A program made the translations under genes and the position numbers. Positions 16,759-25,397 of a stretch of 64,000 nt of DNA are shown here, in pieces (position 1 is the first letter of the stretch; each line of letters starts with the position of its first letter). Under the pieces are notes generated by a model. The model saw nothing but the letters and a program-made list of their open reading frames with translations, searched no databases and was not told the DNA's origin. This stretch comes from Pseudomonas peradeniyensis (GTDB lineage: Bacteria > Pseudomonadota > Gammaproteobacteria > Pseudomonadales > Pseudomonadaceae), in contig NZ_JABWRJ020000003.1 of assembly GCF_014268935.2 (NCBI RefSeq), forward strand, positions 728,501-792,500. Reading direction: 5' to 3'.

Positions 16759-17691
16759 TCAGCGACTGATGAACATCCCGCCGGCTTCGCTGCGCACGCG
16801 CAGACCATGGCTCTCGCTCAGCATGGCCAGGGCCAGTGGCAGGTCATCGACCGGGAAGCTGCCGGATACCCGCAGCTCGGCCAGGACCGGGTCGCAGACC
16901 AGGCGCTGGTCGCTGTAGCGCATCAATTCCTGGGCCCACTGCAAGAGCGGCATGTCGTCGACCACCAGCAAGCCATTGCGCCAGGCCAGCTGGGTGTCGC
17001 GGGCGGTTTCCACCAGGCCGAGTTGGTCGCGGTCGAAGCGCACCTGCGAGCCTGCGTGGATGACGGTGCCACTGCCGGCCTCGGGGGTGACGCGCACGGC
17101 GCCTTCAAAGACCGCGAGCTGGGTCTCGCGAGGGAGTTGGCGCACGCTGAAGCGGGTGCCCAACGCTTGCATCAGGCCGTGCTCGGTCCGCACCCGCAAC
17201 GGCCGCGACGGGTCCGCGGCGGTGACGATGTACGCCTCGCCACGGCGCAGGTGCAGCAGGCGCTCCTCGGCCGAATACGCCACTCGCAGCTCGCTGTGGC
17301 TGTTGAGGGTGACCTGGGTGCCATCGCTCAGCAACAGCTCGCGGCGCTCGCCCACTGCGGTCAGGTAATCGACTCCTTCCCAGGTCTGTCGCCATGCCCA
17401 CCAGCCCAGCGGGGCCGCGCCGATCAGCACCAGCAGGCCACGCAGCACGGTGCGCCGGCTGCTGTCCTGCGGACGAACCAGGGTTTGCCGGGCGAGGGTC
17501 GGCGGCAGGGTGCCGAGACGGGTCAGTAGGCGCTGGGCACGCTTCCAGGCACGTTCGTGGTCCGGGTCGCGGCGCCGCCAGCGCTCCAGCTCGAGCTGTT
17601 GCGCCGGCGTCAGCGGGCCTTCCTGCATCAGCAGCAACCAGGCGGCGGCCTCGGCGAGCACCGCCTGGGCAATGGCGGGTTGGTCACTCAT
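16759..17691 (-). CDS. FecR-type anti-sigma regulator
   Basis: A 310-aa inner-membrane anti-sigma factor of iron surface signalling. The N-terminal cytoplasmic part begins ARAEAAAWLLLMQEG-like (here VLAEAAAWLLLMQEG), a TM helix sits near residues 83-100 (LRGLLVLIGAAPLGWWAW), and the periplasmic FecR domain has LLLSDGTQVTLNSHSELRV and RRGEAYI. Its start overlaps the sigma-factor stop by 8 bp. It should receive the signal from the STN domain of the adjacent receptor and release the sigma factor. Confidence 0.9.
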   Translation of the reverse strand: MSDQPAIAQAVLAEAAAWLLLMQEGPLTPAQQLELERWRRRDPDHERAWKRAQRLLTRLGTLPPTLARQTLVRPQDSSRRTVLRGLLVLIGAAPLGWWAWRQTWEGVDYLTAVGERRELLLSDGTQVTLNSHSELRVAYSAEERLLHLRRGEAYIVTAADPSRPLRVRTEHGLMQALGTRFSVRQLPRETQLAVFEGAVRVTPEAGSGTVIHAGSQVRFDRDQLGLVETARDTQLAWRNGLLVVDDMPLLQWAQELMRYSDQRLVCDPVLAELRVSGSFPVDDLPLALAMLSESHGLRVRSEAGGMFISR

Positions 17692-18223
17692 CGGGCATCT
17701 GGCTCAGGCAGGCCATGTAGCCCTCATGGATGTACTTCTTCACCGTCGGCAGCGCGATGTTCAAGTACTGAGCGATGTCTTTCTGCTTCATGCCGTCCAG
17801 GGTGGCCATCAGGAACGCCTGCCTGACCCGCGGACGCAGGCCGTCGAGCACCGCGTCGATTTCGTGCAGGGTCTCGAGGATGACGCTCTGCTGTTCTGGG
17901 GATGGCTGCAGCGCCTCGGGCACCAGCGCCAGCGCCTCGAGCCAGGCCTGTTCCAGCGAATGGCGTCGGCGCCAGCTGACCAGCACGCAGTTGGCGATGC
18001 GGGTCAGGTAGGCGCGTGGCTGGTGCAGGGTGTCGGGCTGGTTGCTGTCGCGGCTGGCGAGCACGCGCACGAAGATGTCCTGGGCCAGGTCGTCGGCCAC
18101 GCCGCGCCCCCAGGAGCGCAACCGGTACGCCAGCCAGCCGCGCAACCAGGCGTGGTGCTCGATGTACAGCGTGGTGACGGCGCAGTGCTCGGCGGGCCGG
18201 GGCGGGGTCTTGAAAAGGGTCAT
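17684..18223 (-). CDS. ECF sigma factor, FecI type
   Basis: A 179-aa ECF sigma factor. Region 2 (HHAWLRGWLAYRLRSWGRGVADDLAQDIFVRVL, quoted in overlapping parts here as HHAWLRGWLAYRL and DDLAQDIFVRVL) and region 4 with LDGMKQKDIAQYL and PTVKKYI are typical of the FecI group. It is divergent from the STN-type receptor it presumably controls and coupled to fecR. A candidate Fur site lies just upstream, fitting iron-starvation induction. Confidence 0.92.
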   Translation of the reverse strand: MTLFKTPPRPAEHCAVTTLYIEHHAWLRGWLAYRLRSWGRGVADDLAQDIFVRVLASRDSNQPDTLHQPRAYLTRIANCVLVSWRRRHSLEQAWLEALALVPEALQPSPEQQSVILETLHEIDAVLDGLRPRVRQAFLMATLDGMKQKDIAQYLNIALPTVKKYIHEGYMACLSQMPDE

Positions 18224-18247
18224 GGCTGGGAGGCATCAGGGTGTAAA

Positions 18248-18266
18248 TGCAAACAATTATCACTAA
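18248..18266. promoter_or_regulatory. Candidate Fur box between sigma factor and TonB receptor
   Basis: TGCAAACAATTATCACTAA contains a good match to one half of the Fur consensus (AATCATTATC). It lies 25 bp upstream of the FecI-type gene and within the divergent regulatory region. By-eye match only; the other half is weak. Confidence 0.45.
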
Positions 18267-18393
18267 ATTTGGCTAAATCACAAGATCAAGTGAAAATGCG
18301 AATCGCACGCATATACCTTTTTCGCCGTCATGCGACAGAAGGGGTGCAAGCCCGCATCGAGTGCCGGGCACTGACCTCACGAGCGAGAAAAGC

Positions 18394-21321
18394 ATGCCCG
18401 CAATCCGTCGGCTTTCCCCTGTTTCGCGTCCTTCGCAACGCTTGTCCCCGATCAGCTTCGCCGTGCGTTGCGCGATGCTCGGTTGCCTGATGGGCACGGC
18501 TTCGACCCTGGCCCAGGCCGCCGAGTCCCCGGCCGTGGCGTCCACCCGGCTCGACGATGCCACGCCGCGCGACTACGACATTGCCCAGGGGCCGCTGGGC
18601 ACCGCGCTGGGCGTGTTCGCCAGCCAATCGGGCCTGCTGCTGTCCTATGACCCCGAGCTGACTCGCGGCCGCGCGGCGCCGGCGCTCAAGGGACGCTATA
18701 CCGTGCAGGAAGGGGCCCGGCGCCTGCTGGGCAACAGCGGCCTGCAACTGCTGCCGAATTCGCGGGGGGCCTATATCCTCATCCCGCAGGCCCAGACATC
18801 GACGGCGACGGAGCTGACGCCGACCATGGTCGCGGCCAGCGAGCTGCTTGACCCACAGCGCGACACCTACCGCGCGCCGCGCTCGACGGTGCACCTGTCG
18901 CGCGAGGACCTCGACCGCTTCAGCACTGTCTCGGTGGGCGACATGCTCAAGGGCGTGGCTGGCGTGCAGGTCGGCGACAGCCGCAACGGCGGCGCGCTGG
19001 ACGTCAACATCCGCGGCATCCAGGGGCAGAGCCGGGTGGCGGTCAGGGTCGATGGTTCGGAGCAGGCGGTGGATGTCTACCGGGGTTACGGCGGCACCCA
19101 GCAACGCAGCTACATCGACCCCGACCTGATCAGCAGCGTCACCGTGAACAAGGGGCCCAGCACCCGTTCGGGAGCGATCGGCGGCTCGGTGGAGATGAAG
19201 ACCATCGGCGTCGATGACATCCTGGTCGATGGCAAGGATGTCGGCGTGCGCCTGACAGGCAACCTGTGGAACAACGGCGTGGAGCCCGAGCACCGCAACC
19301 GCAACTCCAGGGACGAGGACCTGAGCGCGGTGCCACGCGACGAACGCGGCAGCCTGTTCGGCTCCAAGGCCGAGTCCGGCAGCGCCGCCTTCGGCTACTC
19401 CCATGAACGCTTCGACCTGGTGGCGGCCTATGCGCACCGCAGCCAGGGCAACTACTTTTCCGGCAAGAAGGGCCAGGACCGCTACCGCCTGTATGACCGC
19501 TGGGGCGACGAGCAAGCCAGCGTCGCCAACACCTACAATGCCGGCGAGGAGGTACTCAACTCGTCATCCGAGACCGACTCCTACCTGCTCAAGACCACCT
19601 GGCGGCTGGCCGACGACCATACCCTGGACCTGGGTTACCGCCGCTTCGACGGACACATGGGCGAGATCATGCCGTCGGACATCTTCCGCTACGGTACCGC
19701 CGGCATCTATCAGTACCCCACCAGCGAAATCCAGATCGACACCTACACCGCCCGCTATCACTACCTGCCCGAGGGTAATCCGTGGGTGGACCTCACCAGC
19801 AGGCTGTGGATGACCGACTCGAAGACCAGTACCTTGAGCGCGGCCTGGATGGCGCCCAAGTCGCAGCTGTACCGTACCGACCGCGCCTGGTCCCGCCAGG
19901 ATAACCGCCGCATCGGCGGCGACCTGAACAACGTGTCGCGCTTCACCACCGCCCATGGCGATTTCAAGCTCGACCTGGGTGGCGCCTTCCAGCTCGAAGA
20001 CCTGCAGCCGCAGAAGAGCGTGGTCTCCACCCAGCACGACATCAACGCCAACCGCATGCTGCGCGATGCTTCGCGTCAGGAGTTCAGCTTCAACGGCAAC
20101 CTGGAATACAAACCCACTGAAACACTGACGCTGTGGGGCGGCGGCCGCTATGCCCACTACCAGACCAAGGACAATACCGTGCTGGCCGAGGCGCGCCGCG
20201 AGGAGCGGGAAATGCGCTGGATCACCGCCAGCAGCCCGGGGCACTGGGGCAGCATGATGTGGTTCCCCGACCAGAACGGCCAGTACACCGACGCCACCGA
20301 TCCACGCCTGAACAACGGCATCGTCTTCGAGAACAGCAACGAGCCGTTCAATGGCGTGCCGTTCAACGAGTCCGGCGCGACCAACGTTCAGGTCCATCCC
20401 GAAGGCGTCAGCAACGTGGTCACCGGCTACGACTACACCCCGCAGGGCAAGAGCCGCGGCGGTGGCTTCGCACCGGCCTTCGGTATCAATTTCGAGTTCC
20501 TCCCGGACACCTTCGTCTATGCCTCCTACACCGAGGGCCTGCGCCTGCCGTCGCTGTTCGAGACCAGCCAGGGCACCCAGCAGGTCACCCCGGGCAAGCA
20601 CCTCAAGCCCGAGCGTTCGCGCAGTTGGGAAGTGGGCGTGAGTGCCTTGCGCAGCGACCTGCTGACCGCAGGCGACGAGGCGTCGGCCAAGCTGGCCTGG
20701 TTCGATAACGACATCAAGAACTACATCACCCGCTACTACGACCCGAGCCCGGGCCTGTGGGGGCAGATGACCTTCAGCAACACCGACAGCTTCCACACCC
20801 GTGGCCTGGAACTGCAGTCGCACTACGATGCAGGGCGCGTGTTCGCTGACCTCTCGGCCACCTACTACCTGATGACCGAGACCTGCGACGCGGCCTTCGC
20901 CGCCAAGCTGCGCGCCAGCGCCAACCCCTACCAGCGCACCCAGGACACCCCGGACTGCACGTCGGGCAGCTACATGGGCTCGTACACCAACACCCAGAAC
21001 CCGCCGCGCTTCTCGGCCAACCTGCTTGGCGGGATGCGCTTCTTCGACGAGGCACTGACCGTGGGCGGACGCATGACCTACAGCTCGGGGCCGACCGCGC
21101 AGATGGACAAGCCCTGGCAGACCGGCGCGACCACGCCGCAGATCGACTACCGCTCGGTGGCGTTATTCGACCTGTTCCTCAAGTACAAGCTGCTGGAGCA
21201 CACCGAGCTGAATGTGTCGGTGCAGAACCTGACCGACCGCTACTACCTGGACCCGCTGGCACAGAGCTTCATGCCGGCACCGGGGCGGACCTGGCGGGTG
21301 GGGATGGTGGCGCGCTTCTGA
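18394..21321 (+). CDS. TonB-dependent transducer/receptor with STN domain, probably heme/hemophore (HasR/HxuC-like)
   Basis: A 975-aa outer-membrane receptor. It has a signal peptide, then an STN signalling domain at about residues 55-130 (YDIAQGPLGTALGVFASQ), the plug (GVAGVQVGDSRNGGALDVNIRG and TVNKGPSTRSGAIGGSVEMKT, cited as key blocks), and a large barrel ending in Phe. The barrel's DRWGDEQASVANTYNAGE and SHERFDLVAAYAHRSQGNY segments resemble heme receptors of the HasR/HxuC type. The FecI/FecR pair next door makes it a surface-signalling receptor. No hasA hemophore gene is nearby. ATG at 18394 gives the best signal peptide; a GTG at 18361 is possible. Confidence 0.85.
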   Translation: MPAIRRLSPVSRPSQRLSPISFAVRCAMLGCLMGTASTLAQAAESPAVASTRLDDATPRDYDIAQGPLGTALGVFASQSGLLLSYDPELTRGRAAPALKGRYTVQEGARRLLGNSGLQLLPNSRGAYILIPQAQTSTATELTPTMVAASELLDPQRDTYRAPRSTVHLSREDLDRFSTVSVGDMLKGVAGVQVGDSRNGGALDVNIRGIQGQSRVAVRVDGSEQAVDVYRGYGGTQQRSYIDPDLISSVTVNKGPSTRSGAIGGSVEMKTIGVDDILVDGKDVGVRLTGNLWNNGVEPEHRNRNSRDEDLSAVPRDERGSLFGSKAESGSAAFGYSHERFDLVAAYAHRSQGNYFSGKKGQDRYRLYDRWGDEQASVANTYNAGEEVLNSSSETDSYLLKTTWRLADDHTLDLGYRRFDGHMGEIMPSDIFRYGTAGIYQYPTSEIQIDTYTARYHYLPEGNPWVDLTSRLWMTDSKTSTLSAAWMAPKSQLYRTDRAWSRQDNRRIGGDLNNVSRFTTAHGDFKLDLGGAFQLEDLQPQKSVVSTQHDINANRMLRDASRQEFSFNGNLEYKPTETLTLWGGGRYAHYQTKDNTVLAEARREEREMRWITASSPGHWGSMMWFPDQNGQYTDATDPRLNNGIVFENSNEPFNGVPFNESGATNVQVHPEGVSNVVTGYDYTPQGKSRGGGFAPAFGINFEFLPDTFVYASYTEGLRLPSLFETSQGTQQVTPGKHLKPERSRSWEVGVSALRSDLLTAGDEASAKLAWFDNDIKNYITRYYDPSPGLWGQMTFSNTDSFHTRGLELQSHYDAGRVFADLSATYYLMTETCDAAFAAKLRASANPYQRTQDTPDCTSGSYMGSYTNTQNPPRFSANLLGGMRFFDEALTVGGRMTYSSGPTAQMDKPWQTGATTPQIDYRSVALFDLFLKYKLLEHTELNVSVQNLTDRYYLDPLAQSFMPAPGRTWRVGMVARF

Positions 21322-21348
21322 GGGGGCGCCCAACTTTTCGTCAGGCAT

Positions 21349-21375
21349 TAAAAAGCCGGCTTGTGGCCGGCTTCT
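21349..21375 (-). terminator. Rho-independent terminator
   Basis: GCCGGC-TTGTG-GCCGGC hairpin extended by A-T pairs. Read leftward it ends in TTTTTAATG, so the U-tract serves minus-strand transcripts, probably those of the S24-type regulator about 200 nt away. On the plus strand it directly follows the receptor gene but has only a weak T-run. Confidence 0.65.
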
Positions 21376-21569
21376 CGGGGACGGTCTTGGCTCATTTTTG
21401 ATAAGCCGCAAACGCCTTAAACGGTTGGCAACATGGCCTGAAAAGATGGCGGACGGCTGTGTGAGGCGTCGCCAGGCCCTCTGGAATGCGGCTTGCACCA
21501 TCAGGGGGCATGATGTGCGGCGTAGCATACCCGTGTGTGTGGCACATGCCCAGCAAAAAGTGAGGTGCT
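21376..21569. other. Gene-free stretch downstream of the S24-type regulator
   Basis: Nothing convincing was found between the terminator and the regulator's stop. Reading frames through it lack codon bias and are continuations of shadow frames. Confidence 0.5.
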
Positions 21570-22268
21570 TCAGCCGGGGCGTGCCGGGCGCAGGCTCGAC
21601 CACCAGAACACCCAGCCAAGGATTTCCACGTTCTGCACCCGGCGCTGATAGGCCGTATAGCGTTCACTGGGATGGTTGAGGCGGTCATGGCTGTGCAGGC
21701 ACAGCGTGCCGTTGTGGCCAAGGGTGAGGTGTTGCACGCGCAGGCGGCCGTTGTGCAGCAGGGCGTAGCATTCGCCTTCGACCACCCGGGTGTAGCCGCG
21801 GTCGATGGCCAGCAGGGCACCCTGGGGCAGCAGCGGGGCCATGTTGTTGCCCGGCATGCCGAGGCAGATGGCCTTTTCTGCGTTGACCTGCAGGCACTCC
21901 AGGGCTCGCCGGGGTATCGGCTGGTAGTGCCCCGGTAGCGCCTGCAGGTTGCCATCGCGCACCTGGTGCAGTGGCAGGTGGACCAGGTCCGTGTCCAGGG
22001 CCTGCAGCGGCGGCGGCAGCGCCAAGGCCGGTACCACCGATGTCGCGGTAGCCAGAGGCGTCGGATGCTTCGGTCCCTCGCCACTGCGCAGCCAGCGCCT
22101 GCGCACACAGAACAGGTCGGCGATTTCATCGAGCCGGGCCTGGGGTACGCCGCGCTTGAACCAGTTGTTGACGTGCTGCGACGAGACCTTGCGCTGGGCG
22201 GCAAAGTCGGAAGGGGTCAGGTGGCACTCCAGCAGGAGGGCTTTGAGACGGTCACCGGATGTTTTCAT
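21570..22268 (-). CDS. HTH/S24-type (LexA-repressor-like) regulator with non-catalytic peptidase domain
   Basis: A 232-aa protein with an N-terminal helix-turn-helix (TPSDFAAQRKVSSQHVNNWFKRG, residues about 18-40) and a C-terminal S24 peptidase fold. In S24 repressors the nucleophile sits in G-[DN]-S-M-x-P; here the block reads GNNMAPLLPQG, so Ser is Asn (codon 21843-21845). The partner Lys position reads LRVQHL, with Gln where Lys is expected. Self-cleavage therefore looks impossible, and the protein is more likely a constitutive or ligand-controlled repressor than an SOS-type switch. Target unknown. Confidence 0.75.
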   Translation of the reverse strand: MKTSGDRLKALLLECHLTPSDFAAQRKVSSQHVNNWFKRGVPQARLDEIADLFCVRRRWLRSGEGPKHPTPLATATSVVPALALPPPLQALDTDLVHLPLHQVRDGNLQALPGHYQPIPRRALECLQVNAEKAICLGMPGNNMAPLLPQGALLAIDRGYTRVVEGECYALLHNGRLRVQHLTLGHNGTLCLHSHDRLNHPSERYTAYQRRVQNVEILGWVFWWSSLRPARPG

Positions 22269-22385
22269 GGTGTCGAGTCTATAGGCCCTCGAACGGTGTG
22301 GAAATCAACCCGATGTAGAGGAATTTTGTAGGAAATGTGCTGGTTTGTAGGGATGCGCGTAGGAGCGGGTAGGAAGTTTCGTTTT

Positions 22386-22458
22386 GCGCGTTATCGCAGG
22401 GCAAGCCCGCCACGTGTCCGGTACACGAATACGTGCGGGCCTGTCTCGCGATAACGTC
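22386..22458. repeat. Inverted repeat / REP-like element after the iron ABC permease
   Basis: CGTTATCGC at 22389 and GCGATAACG at 22448 form the outer arms. Inside them are CAGGGCAAGCCCG, a REP core variant, and a CACGTGTCCGGTACACG palindrome. It sits just past the permease stop and probably acts as a transcription end or mRNA stabiliser. Confidence 0.6.
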
Positions 22459-24024
22459 TCAGGCTTTGTTCAGATACATCCGCGTGGTCAGCAGATACAC
22501 CGGCAATCCCGACACGACGATCAGCAATGCCGCATAGGGTGCCGCCGCCGCGAACTCGACGTTGGCGGTGTGTGCCCACACCTCGGTGGCCAGGGTGGTC
22601 ATGCCGGTCGGGCTGAGCAGCAGGGTTGCGGTCAGCTCCTTCATCGCATCCAGGAACACCAGGGCGAACGCCGCCGCCATCGCCGGGAAGATGATCGGCA
22701 GGGTGACCCGGCAGAACGCCGCGAAACTGCTCGCACCCAAGGTGCGCGCGGCTTCCTCCAGCGTTGGCGAGGCCTTGTTCAGTGCCGTGCGCACCGGCGA
22801 CTGCGCCAGGGGCAGGAACAACAGGGCATAGGCCAGGATCAGCAGCGCGGTGGTCTGGTACAGCGCCGGCACATAGTGCAGGGCGAAGAACACCAGGGTC
22901 AGGGCGATCACCAACCCGGGCAGGGCGTGCAGCAGGTACGGCAGGCGCTCGGCCCAGATCGCCAGGCGCCCTTTGTAGCGCACCACCAGGAAGCTGATCG
23001 GCAGGGCCAGCAGCACGCAGAAGCCGGCGCCGCCCAGGGATACCGACAGCGACGTGGCCAAGGCCTTGCCGATGGCCGCGACCGGGAAGGCCGCCGACGA
23101 TCCGACGCTCAGCCAATAGCCGAGCATTGCCAGCGGAATGCCGCTGCCCAGCACCGCCAGGGCCAGGCAGAACAACTGCCCCAGTGGCATCCAGCCGCGC
23201 AGGCGCAGCGGCTGCGCGCGACGAGCGACGCCCTGGCCAATGCGCACATGGCGGGCCTTGCCACGTACCCGCAGTTCCAGCCACAGCATCGCCAGGCACA
23301 GCACCAGCAGCACCGCCGAGAGCATGGCCGCGTTGGCGTTGCTGAATTCCAGCTCGAACTGCTGGTAGATCGCCGTGGTGAAGGTCTGCAGGCCGAGGAT
23401 CGACAGGGCGCCGAACTCCACCAGCATGTGCAGGGCGATCAGCAGCGCGCCGCCGAGCATCGATGGCCACAGCAGCGGCAGGGTGATCTTGTGGAACACG
23501 CCCCAGCGGCCGCAGCCCAGGGTGCGCGCCGACTCCTCCAGCGAGGTGTCGAGGTTGCGCAGGGTGGCGGCCACCGGCAGGAACACCAGCGGGTATTTCG
23601 ATAGCGCCATCACCACAATGGCCCCACCCAAGCCCTCGAAGTCCGAACTCAGCGACACCCAGGTGAAGCTGCTGACGAACGACGGCACGGCGAACGGCAG
23701 GCACAGCACCACGCCCCACAGGCGCCGTCCCGGCAGGTCGCTGCGCTCCAGTAGCCAGGCCAGGGCCACGCCCACCACCAGGCACAGCACGGTGACGCCG
23801 ACCATCAGCAGCAGGGTGTTGCGCAGCAGGCCCCAGACAAACGGACGCCAGAGCAGGCGCAGGGCTTCGTGCCAGCCGGCTTCCCAGGCCTTGAGCCCGA
23901 CATAAAGCAGTGGCAACAGGCTCATCGCCACCAGGAACAACACGGGCAACACCACCCAGACGGAGGGTCGCTTGCGTTTCGGTACGAAGCGCGACAAGGC
24001 GGGCGAGGGCAGGGCGGCGGTCAT
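22459..24024 (-). CDS. Ferric-iron-type ABC transporter permease (double-length)
   Basis: A 521-aa inner-membrane permease of the FbpB/SfuB class: two fused halves, each with about six TM helices and each with an EAA-like loop (EESARTLGCGRWGVFHKITLPLL in the first half, EEAARTLGASSFAAFCRVTLPII in the second; key residues E-A-R-T-L-G). Its ATG overlaps the binding-protein stop by one base. The ATP-binding subunit is not adjacent, so it must be encoded elsewhere. Substrate is inferred from the binding protein. Confidence 0.88.
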   Translation of the reverse strand: MTAALPSPALSRFVPKRKRPSVWVVLPVLFLVAMSLLPLLYVGLKAWEAGWHEALRLLWRPFVWGLLRNTLLLMVGVTVLCLVVGVALAWLLERSDLPGRRLWGVVLCLPFAVPSFVSSFTWVSLSSDFEGLGGAIVVMALSKYPLVFLPVAATLRNLDTSLEESARTLGCGRWGVFHKITLPLLWPSMLGGALLIALHMLVEFGALSILGLQTFTTAIYQQFELEFSNANAAMLSAVLLVLCLAMLWLELRVRGKARHVRIGQGVARRAQPLRLRGWMPLGQLFCLALAVLGSGIPLAMLGYWLSVGSSAAFPVAAIGKALATSLSVSLGGAGFCVLLALPISFLVVRYKGRLAIWAERLPYLLHALPGLVIALTLVFFALHYVPALYQTTALLILAYALLFLPLAQSPVRTALNKASPTLEEAARTLGASSFAAFCRVTLPIIFPAMAAAFALVFLDAMKELTATLLLSPTGMTTLATEVWAHTANVEFAAAAPYAALLIVVSGLPVYLLTTRMYLNKA

Positions 24025-25037
24025 CAGAGCAGGCCAACCTCACGTTCGAGCTCGATGGCTTCCTCGGCATTGCCAAGGTCCGCCGGTGAGATCTTCGGCG
24101 GACGCAGATCCTCGAACGGTTTCAGGCCACGGTCCGAGACCATGCCCTTGTGCAGTGGGTACTCGGCGGTGGTCTGGGTGATCACCCGCTGGCCTTCTTC
24201 GCTGGCCATCCAGTTGAGCAGGGCCTGGGCTTCCTTGGGGTGCTTGCTGGCCTTGACCACCGCGGCGCCGGAAATGGTGACCAGGTTGCCGGCATCGCCA
24301 TCGGCCAGGTAGTACAGCTTGGAGTCGAGCTTGCCGCGCTCGCGCTCAAGGGCATACCAGTAGTAGTTGTTCACCAGTACCGCGGCCACTTCGCCTTTTT
24401 CCACGGCCTTGAGGGCCACCATGTTGTTGGTGTAGGTCTTGCCGAAGGCTTTCAGGCCGGTCAGCCATTCTTCGGTGGCTTCGCGGCCATGCATCTTCAG
24501 GATGGCCACGGCCTGTTCCTGGAAGGCGCCGCTGGTGGGGACGTAGCCGACACGCCCTTCCCACTCGGGATTGGCGAAGTCCATGACCGTGGTCGGCAGG
24601 TCTTTCTCATCGATCTTCTTTGGGTTGAACACCACGATACGCGTGCGGGCGGTGATGCCCATCCAGGTGCCATTCGCACCTACGTATTCCTTGGGCATCA
24701 TGTTCGCGGTGGCGTCGTCGATCTTCGCCAGCAGGCCCAGCTCGCCCAGGTTGTTCAGGGGCGGGGATTCCTCGGTGTAGATGATGTCGGCCGGCGAGCG
24801 TGCGCCTTCCTCGATGATCTGGCTGGCCAGCTGGTTGCTGCTGCCCTTGCGGATATTGATATGGATGCCGGTCTTGGCCTCGTAGGCCTTGGCGATGGCG
24901 TCGCCGATTTCCTTGTGCTGGCCGTTGTACATCGTCAGCGTGACCGGTTCGTCTGCCAGGGCGGCCGGAGCGCCGATCACCAGGCTCAGAACTGCGGCGG
25001 CCAGGGCGCGCATCAGCGGTTGCGGGCGGATCGTCAT
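24024..25037 (-). CDS. Periplasmic ferric-iron-binding protein of an ABC transporter (FbpA/HitA-like)
   Basis: A 337-aa exported solute-binding protein. The signal peptide runs to LADE near residue 26, followed by VTLTMYNGQHKEIGDAIAKA typical of FbpA-type iron binders. VNNYYWYALER near residue 218 carries the paired tyrosines that coordinate Fe(III) in this family. ATG at 25037 starts the signal peptide; upstream in-frame starts extend through the operator. It is first gene of a two-gene operon with the permease. A long inverted repeat lies upstream. Confidence 0.88.
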   Translation of the reverse strand: MTIRPQPLMRALAAAVLSLVIGAPAALADEPVTLTMYNGQHKEIGDAIAKAYEAKTGIHINIRKGSSNQLASQIIEEGARSPADIIYTEESPPLNNLGELGLLAKIDDATANMMPKEYVGANGTWMGITARTRIVVFNPKKIDEKDLPTTVMDFANPEWEGRVGYVPTSGAFQEQAVAILKMHGREATEEWLTGLKAFGKTYTNNMVALKAVEKGEVAAVLVNNYYWYALERERGKLDSKLYYLADGDAGNLVTISGAAVVKASKHPKEAQALLNWMASEEGQRVITQTTAEYPLHKGMVSDRGLKPFEDLRPPKISPADLGNAEEAIELEREVGLL

Positions 25038-25066
25038 GCGGGTACTTCCTCGCTTACGGCTACATA

Positions 25067-25100
25067 TTTGGAAACAATGGTAAACGAAATTGTTTCTCAA
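25067..25100. promoter_or_regulatory. Perfect inverted repeat upstream of the iron-binding protein
   Basis: GAAACAAT at 25071-25078 and ATTGTTTC at 25089-25096 are perfect arms with a 10-bp spacer; flanking TTTG and CAAA extend the symmetry. It lies 34-60 bp upstream of the ATG, a good operator position. It is not a clear Fur 19-mer, so the cognate regulator is uncertain. Confidence 0.6.
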
Positions 25101-25190
25101 ATGGGCGCATGACGGGAAATTCATGGGCGCAGCCTGGGCGGTGGGGTGTTGGCTGTGGGAGCGGGTAGCCGACCAAAAAACGCAGGCAAG

Positions 25191-25221
25191 AAAAAACCCA
25201 CTAGCAAGCTAGTGGGTTTTT
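25191..25221 (-). terminator. Terminator of the tRNA-Leu pair
   Basis: AAAAACCCACTAG-CAAG-CTAGTGGGTTTTT is a near-perfect hairpin with A/T tracts on both sides. It sits 4 nt past the 3' CCA of the last tRNA and could also work in the other direction. Confidence 0.9.
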
Positions 25222-25224
25222 GTA

Positions 25225-25311
25225 TGGTGCCCAGGAGAAGACTCGAACTTCCACGACCGTTAAGTCACTGATACCTGAAACCAGCGCGTCTACCAATTCC
25301 GCCACCTGGGC
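25225..25311 (-). tRNA. tRNA-Leu (anticodon CAG)
   Basis: An 87-nt class II tRNA with encoded CCA. Acceptor GCCCAGG pairs with CCTGGGC. The anticodon arm CTGGT-TTCAGGT-ATCAG gives CAG, which reads CUG, the dominant Leu codon in this genome. There is a long variable arm and a GTTCGAGTC T-loop region. The variable-arm stem is GAC/GTC in this copy. Confidence 0.97.
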
Positions 25312-25397
25312 AAAGCTTTGCATCATCTGATGAAGGCGACTATCGTTCGCTTTCACACAGTAGTAACAGATCCTTGGTCATCTGTTACTTGAAAATT

